A stretch of DNA of 13,517 nt from Cephalothrix simula (lineage: Eukaryota > Nemertea > Palaeonemertea > Archinemertea > Cephalotrichidae), in the NCBI GenBank assembly GCA_035591015.1, contig JAXIUW010044452.1, forward strand, positions 1-13,517. The letters are read 5' to 3'. How positions within the stretch are numbered: the stretch's first letter is position 1; each line of letters opens with the position of its first letter. The notes beneath the pieces were generated by a model. That model was not told the origin of the DNA. It saw only the letters and a program-made list of their open reading frames with translations, and made no database searches. Below, in pieces: positions 10,182 to 13,517 of the stretch. Both the position numbers and the translations under genes were made by a program.

Positions 10182-12355
10182 GTAATTTATCCTATATTTT
10201 TGCTTTATCCTTATTTGCTGTTTGGGGTAGTTATTACAGTTTTTTCTTACATTTTTAGAAGAAACTTTTCACGTGAACGAAAAGAGGCAAGAAGAATGGT
10301 ATGTGATTGCTCAACATCTACTGAAGATCGTTTGTCCGGAATTCAAGCTTGTGGAGAAGACTGCCTTAACAGAATGCTTTACATTGAGTGGTAAGAATAC
10401 TTGGACTTAATTTATTACTCACAGTGCAAAACTTCCACTTTATGAAGGACAGTGTCAGTGTGTGACTATCAACTTAGGCCGATCACTTGCTATTCTTTTG
10501 CATAATTTTGTAACTATTACAGAACATTTATTTTACGATATTATTAATGTTCGATATTAATATTTTACAGTGGAAGCCGTTGTCCATGTGCAGAATTTTG
10601 TACTAATCGAAGATTTCAACTGGTAAGTGTAGAAAAAGAATTACGTAGCAACTCGCTAGATGTCTCTTTCACTTAATATGTTTTTTTCATGGCGCAATAA
10701 GACGGTTTATTAAATTTAGGACGCTATAAAGGTCCAATAATACAGTTATTACACAACATTTTTAGTGCAATGAGTCGGGGTTAACCCTCTGCTGCCCAGG
10801 CTAAAAGTGGTCCCTTTAGTGCCCAGGTCTAGATAGACCCCCCAAAATTTTCAGAAATCTTGGACCGATTTAAAGAATTTTGGCATGATAACTAAAGGTC
10901 AAATGTAGTTTTTAAGAATGCATGAAATTTGCCCTTAGGTCAGAGGTCATGCGATTATGACGTCATCACTGATTGAAGCCTATCTGGAGGGTAAGCAAGA
11001 TAATAAAAATTTAACTGATCATATTGCAGGAAAAAAGTTGTAATAACAATCGTATAACTGTTATTTACCTGTAATATGAACAATAAAATTTAAAAATAAC
11101 ACTTGCTCATGCCATGAAAAGTTAATCAGTAAAAATTTTTTATATTGTAAGTCGAAAATCTTGAAATAAATTGCTTTATGGTTTTATTTTATCAGAAAGA
11201 ATACAATGAAGTCATTCCATTTAAATGTGGTGAAAAGGGATGGGGATTAATGGCAGAACAAAATATGATGCCGTAAGTTTTGAATGCATTTCTTTATTTG
11301 GAAAAATATGGAATAATTTGTCAAGGTTTTTTTTTAAATGTTAACGAATGATAATTCTTTTTAGGGGTGAATTTATTATGGAATATGTTGGCGAAGTAAT
11401 CGATTTTCGGGAATTCGAACATCGTACATTTAAATACGAAAAAAATAATTTAATTCATCATTATTTTATGGCTTTAAATGCTGAACAAGTTATCGATGCC
11501 ACTGTTAAGGGTAATGTTACAAGGTTCATCAATCATAGTTGTGATCCAAATTGCGAAACTCAAAAGGTAAAAACTTATGTTTTTATTATTCATGGTGTTT
11601 AGCGCTTTATTTATATAGAACAGTTGTATAAAAATAAAAAACCATTGACTCAAAATATATATCCATATTTGGGCTGTCGTCCCTTCATCAGAATGATTAA
11701 CTAGAACAAAAGATACACTTAGAATGTATATCCTTTAAAAATATCACCAGAGGTACATTTTTCACGAAATCGAAATTAAAAGATGTAGCCTAGTGTATGC
11801 AGTAATATCTACAGTAAGTCTCGGATAAAACTACATAAAATTAGAGGGAGACGCCCGGGTGTCCCCCACGCGGTATCCGAGGGGGACAAGTGAGTGACGC
11901 TCGGCAAGTAGACCCGAGCGCGGGCGAATCGCGGATTATAAAATGGATTTCATGGACCCGAAGGTCTTATCGCTCGCGTTTTGCCCGCCGTTCGCAAATC
12001 AACTGCGCGGTGTCCTATGTCCTCCCGCGTGCTGCCCGGGCGTACCGCTTGGGAACGTATGTAATTAGATTTGAGGCGTATTGTTTGGATTTGGTGATTA
12101 AGGCCGAAAGCCATGATTGGGGGTCTCTCAAAAGTGTCCACATAGCGTGCATGTTGTCAAAAAATTGGGGTTTCGAGCGTTTCTGAATGTCCCTTAGTAA
12201 TTTTTAGATCGTCTACTTTTACTTCCCATTTATTAATTATCTATCTTAACTATTCAGTGGCAAGTAAATGGTCAAATGAGGGTTGGATTTTTTACGAAAA
12301 AGCCATTGATTAAAGGCGAAGAGTTAACCTTTGATTATCAGTTTGAACAGTATGG
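1560..12355 (+). CDS. SETD2: Set2/SETD2-type histone H3-K36 methyltransferase (partial, six coding exons)
   Basis: Joining 1560-10181, 10259-10390, 10571-10622, 11196-11272, 11365-11566 and 12258-12355 gives one uninterrupted frame of 3,060 full codons; every junction has GT-AG ends and matching phase. Order: very long disordered RS-rich tail, AWS zinc domain, SET domain. Seen directly: the AWS cysteines, GEKGWGL, EYVGEV, YFMAL, RFINHSCDPNCETQK and FDYQF, which together are diagnostic of the SETD2 family rather than NSD or ASH1. Family knowledge: the enzyme uses S-adenosylmethionine to trimethylate H3K36 in the nucleus on genes transcribed by RNA polymerase II. The part before AWS is about 2,880 residues, roughly twice that of the human protein as I recall it. 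Both ends are missing: the initiator exon is unresolved and the post-SET, WW and SRI regions are not in the window. No frameshift or lost catalytic residue is seen, so the gene looks functional. Confidence 0.96.
1849..1968 (+). repeat. PSP-type imperfect peptide repeat across the first ATG
   Basis: In the Set2 frame the sequence reads TPSPARSESNR (1849-1881), TPSPPVRLKSNR (1882-1917) and LPSPMGSN (1918-1941), then SPSPVK. The unit is 11-12 residues with a PSP head and an SNR tail. The repeat runs straight through the Met at 1930, which sits inside its third unit. This supports translation beginning upstream of 1930. Confidence 0.75.
6058..6381 (+). other. less repetitive island inside the Set2 tail
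   Basis: Between stretches of Ser/Lys/Arg/Asp low complexity, residues about 1377-1484 (from the Met at 1930) have ordinary composition with Phe, Tyr, Trp, Leu and Gly. They include EERRKARLKAL, which could form a basic helix, then VGYFKFGDG, RFEWTKKRP, LMDLRIPF and FGEDDEP. No known domain is recognised. Such islands often mark conserved binding modules in disordered proteins (inference). Confidence 0.5.
7384..7965 (+). other. RS-domain core of Set2 tail
   Basis: About 195 codons dominated by Arg and Ser, with many RS, SR and SPxRR units such as SRSPIRRRRRSYSRSP and RRRSRSRSYTRSRSRSP. This is the composition of RS domains in splicing factors (SR proteins, SRRM1/2), which are phosphorylated by SRPK and CLK kinases and gather in nuclear speckles. 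In this protein it suggests contact with the splicing machinery; that role is inferred from composition alone. Confidence 0.85.
8656..8706 (+). repeat. 30-base tandem repeat encoding PSPVKTP
   Basis: A 21-base block at 8656-8676 recurs identically at 8686-8706, giving PSPVKTP twice with a Pro-rich spacer, followed by a decayed third unit (PSPAP). It lies in a Pro/Ser-rich part with other SPxK motifs. Confidence 0.9.
10259..10390 (+). CDS. SETD2: Set2 exon: first part of AWS domain
   Basis: Segment of the same gene, bounded by TTTTTAG at 10252-10258 and by GTAAG at 10391. The codon split with the preceding exon (AG + A) gives Arg. The product begins with a basic stretch and continues RRMVCDC, then ACGEDCLNRMLYIE. 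These are the first four AWS zinc ligands; the fifth Cys is formed across the next junction (TG + T). AWS (associated with SET) precedes the catalytic domain in SETD2, NSD and ASH1 enzymes and binds zinc, helping shape the catalytic core. The match to the SETD2 pattern, including CGEDCLNR, is very close. Confidence 0.96.
10571..10622 (+). CDS. SETD2: Set2 micro-exon: end of AWS domain
   Basis: A 52-base exon, too short to be found as an open frame, between TATTTTACAG (10561-10570) and GTAAGT (10623). It completes Cys at the junction and adds GSRCPCAEFCTNRRFQL. It supplies the last AWS zinc ligands and the NRRFQ signature of the SETD2 family. There is one additional Cys (in PCAEF) where the human protein has a non-Cys residue. 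It ends in phase 0. Confidence 0.94.
10623..11195 (+). other. Set2 intron between AWS and SET exons
   Basis: A 573-base AT-rich intron, GTAAGT to TATCAG. It holds no coding signal. From about 10782 it contains a TTAA followed by CCCTCTGCTGCCCAGG and a nearby second TGCCCAGG, resembling the end of a piggyBac-type repeat; the opposite end was not found. Confidence 0.85.
10782..10838 (+). mobile_element. possible end of a TTAA-flanked (piggyBac-like) repeat
   Basis: TTAA followed by CCCTCTGCTGCCCAGG, then TGCCCAGG again about 35 bases on and GTCTAGATAGAC. TTAA target sites with CCY termini are typical of piggyBac-type transposons and their non-autonomous derivatives. No matching inverted end followed by TTAA was found within the intron, so this may be a decayed or one-ended copy. 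Confidence 0.35.
11196..11272 (+). CDS. SETD2: Set2 exon: start of SET domain
   Basis: Follows TTTTATCAG (acceptor ends at 11195) and ends in CC before GTAAGT at 11273. It encodes KEYNEVIPFKCGEKGWGL followed by MAEQNMM and a split Pro. GEKGWGL (11229-11249) is the SET-N glycine motif that contacts S-adenosylmethionine. The 77 bases start in phase 0 and leave two bases of a codon for the next exon. Confidence 0.95.
11365..11566 (+). CDS. SETD2: Set2 exon: SET domain core with NHSC catalytic motif
   Basis: Starts after CTTTTTAG (acceptor ends at 11364) and stops at GTAAAA (11567). It encodes GEFIMEYVGEVID, a variable insert, HHYFMAL (YFMAL at 11462-11476), IDATVKGN and RFINHSCDPNCETQK (NHSC at 11531-11542). 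These are the methyltransferase core: NHSC belongs to the SET pseudoknot that binds the cofactor, and the Tyr of YFMAL lies by the active site in family structures. The Arg preceding the FINHSC motif, which matters in human SETD2, is kept. If the following intron were not removed, the frame would stop shortly after the donor. Confidence 0.97.
11567..12257 (+). other. Set2 intron within the SET domain
   Basis: A 691-base intron, GTAAAA to TTCAG. The first 270 bases are AT-rich with no recognised feature. About 11843-12190 is a GC-rich insert described separately. The last part is AT-rich and leads to the acceptor. Confidence 0.9.
11843..12190. mobile_element. GC-rich intronic island, possibly an inserted repeat
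   Basis: The base composition changes sharply from AT-rich intron to a GC-rich stretch of about 350 bases. It begins with two perfect hairpins side by side: GTCCCCC (11861-11867) with GGGGGAC (11881-11887), and CGCTCGG (11898-11904) with CCGAGCG (11914-11920). Short open frames of 60-100 codons occur on both strands but resemble no protein I recognise and are expected in GC-rich DNA. No convincing Pol III A and B boxes were found. A SINE or other inserted element is the simplest reading; the identity is not established. Confidence 0.4.
12258..12355 (+). CDS. SETD2: Set2 exon: end of SET domain (DYQF motif)
   Basis: Starts after TATTCAG (acceptor ends at 12257) in phase 0 and ends at GTACGT (12356), leaving two bases of a Gly codon. 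It encodes WQVNGQMRVGFFTKK, then GEELTFDYQFEQY. FDYQF (12330-12344) completes the SET pseudoknot and its Tyr is the conserved catalytic or lysine-channel residue in SET enzymes. The next family element, the zinc-binding post-SET CxCx4C, is not found in the remaining 1.16 kb, so it must lie on a later exon outside the window. Confidence 0.95.
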
Positions 12356-12582
12356 GTACGTATAATATACAGCTTGTGATTTCAATTTTTCTCAAAACAT
12401 ACCTTGACTGATGCGCGCTAACAGACAATCTTCGCACAGAGAAGAAACCATTAAGACAGGATGGCGTCTAAAATTTTTCTTTTTTACCTTTTTATCTATA
12501 GGCTAACCCGCAACAATTTTCCTAGGATGCGGCGCTAAGATTTTTTGAATATTCTTGGCATATGATATTTCGACCAAACGGG

Positions 12583-12927
12583 GCATGGCAGCATCCTTGG
12601 CCAACGAGTTTGATGAGTAACTATCTGACTATCCAAGCTTAGTTCACTCATTTACCGTTGCTCTCATCAAACCCCTTGGACTTTAGCGGAAAAGATCCAA
12701 TCAGAATCGCGGATACATCCAAGTAATAGAAATACATGTAGCACGTGCGTCTTTTTAAAATGTCATCTGGCTATTCAATAAATTATTTGAATAGAAAACT
12801 GATGAATGAAAGGGCTTTTAAAATAGATGAATTACTGCCATGATAACACATCATAATCTAAGGGGTTTGATGAATTTAAAGGCGGACGGACAACATCAAA
12901 CCTCTTAGCCAAGGATGGGCATGGCAG
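12583..12927. repeat. nested fold-back repeat, MITE-like
   Basis: Outer arms: CATGGCAGCATCCTTGGCC then GAGTTTGATG on the left (about 12584-12615), and CATCAAACCTCTTAGCC then AAGGATGGGCATGGCAG on the right (12894-12927), imperfect reverse complements. Inner arms: CTCATCAAACCCCTTGGA (12663-12680) pairs with TAAGGGGTTTGATGA (12859-12873). Four copies of the TTTGATG core in alternating orientation suggest a transposon fold-back that formed in two steps. No coding capacity. Confidence 0.6.
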
Positions 12928-13060
12928 TGGTAAAAACATATCTTTTTTGCATTATATTGTAATATCATTACCTATTTGTTTTATACATGTAGTTCGAGTT
13001 CTAAAAACACGAGTTCAAAAATGTCCCCCTACGTTCGGTTCAGTGTACCTGGTCTTTAGG

Positions 13061-13230
13061 GTCTCCCTTGTAATACAAATTGTATACGAACTTTAACGAG
13101 ACGCTAGCCACCGGCTTTAATTGTTTTGCCTTTTATTTCCTATCTAAACGTAGATGCCGGTCCCGGTGGCTAATTGTCTCCATAAAGTCTATATACTGTA
13201 CATTGAACTATTCGTATTATAAAGGGGGAG
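13061..13230. repeat. fold-back (long stem-loop) repeat
   Basis: ACTTTAACGAGACGCTAGCC plus ACCGG (13090-13114) is the imperfect reverse complement of 13163-13188 (CCGGTGGCTAATTGTCTC then CATAAAGT). The pairing continues outwards less well: CTCCCTTGTAATAC (13064-13077) against GTATTATAAAGGGGGAG (13214-13230). The loop is about 48 bases. Probably a small non-autonomous element or its remnant; no coding capacity. Confidence 0.55.
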
Positions 13231-13517
13231 GCCCAACGAATTTACAACGGAAATTTTGTAAGAGTATTTTTCTAAGTCGAACAAATCTTTATCTGTTTAT
13301 CACTTAGCTTCAAACCACTTTTTAGTGATTTTAATAATTTTAATCCTTGAACTGAAAATTTGAACGGCTGGATGGTAGATATTTGGTATCATTTGAGATC
13401 AACATCATTCCAAGCTGGGTAATAAGTGTACGAAACAACTCCCCCTCTATTAGCAAGATATTACCTCAAAATATGATCTTACACCGTATATCATCCAACA
13501 AATATAAGTATTTTAAT

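Larger units (their letters stand above)
12356..13517 (+). other. incomplete intron after the last visible SET exon
   Basis: Starts with donor GTACGT and runs off the right edge. No CxC post-SET coding segment with an acceptor was found in it. It is AT-rich and carries two fold-back repeats (about 12583-12927 and 13061-13230). Confidence 0.75.

Noticed and set aside
10173-10394. A 73-codon open frame spanning 10182-10258
   Set aside because: It reads through a 77-base intron; splicing restores the AWS sequence in the Set2 frame.
11348-11602. An 84-codon open frame taken as a separate small SET protein
   Set aside because: It is one SET exon plus intron sequence at both ends; the splice sites at 11364 and 11567 explain it.
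11890-12186. Overlapping open frames on both strands in the GC-rich intron island
   Set aside because: GC-rich DNA leaves frames open by chance; no recognised protein, and they lie inside an intron.
13080-13307. A 75-codon open frame near the right edge
   Set aside because: It overlaps a fold-back repeat; it includes a CF pair but no post-SET CxCx4C motif and no suitable splice sites.
1-13517. tRNA, rRNA, CRISPR array, bacterial operon or viral gene
   Set aside because: No cloverleaf, rRNA core, regularly spaced repeats, or polymerase/capsid motifs were seen on either strand.

Overview
The window is a piece of an AT-rich animal nuclear genome. It shows GT-AG introns of about 77 to over 1,100 bases, short fold-back repeats in those introns, and no bacterial gene organisation. 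The exon style and intronic repeats suit an arthropod, most likely an insect, but the species cannot be fixed from sequence alone.

Almost everything that codes belongs to one plus-strand gene, the Set2/SETD2 histone H3 lysine-36 methyltransferase. Six consecutive coding exons can be joined without a frame break (1560-10181, 10259-10390, 10571-10622, 11196-11272, 11365-11566, 12258-12355), giving 3,060 complete codons. The first is a single 8.6 kb exon for a huge low-complexity tail rich in Ser, Arg, Lys, Glu and Asp, with a classic RS/SR core near 7384-7965. The next two exons carry the zinc-binding AWS domain. The last three carry the SET catalytic domain, with all key motifs intact. The post-SET, WW and SRI (RNA polymerase II CTD-binding) parts are not seen and should lie beyond the right edge. 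The start of the protein is also missing: coding runs upstream of the first ATG (1930) to a splice acceptor at 1559, and a possible upstream exon (1-74) joins in phase.

Non-coding parts: 75-1559 is probably an intron with a fold-back, MITE-like element at about 796-1151. Intron 10623-11195 has a TTAA/CCC end resembling a piggyBac-type repeat. Intron 11567-12257 holds a GC-rich island with two perfect hairpins. The incomplete last intron (12356 onward) holds two more fold-back structures (about 12583-12927 and 13061-13230). No RNA genes, CRISPR arrays or second protein gene could be supported.

Biologically, the gene would make a nuclear enzyme that travels with elongating RNA polymerase II and trimethylates H3K36. 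The unusual feature is how long and splicing-factor-like its N-terminal tail is. I did not find a convincing wholly new system; the most interesting leads are the tail's internal repeats and short ordered-looking islands, and the cluster of intronic fold-back elements.
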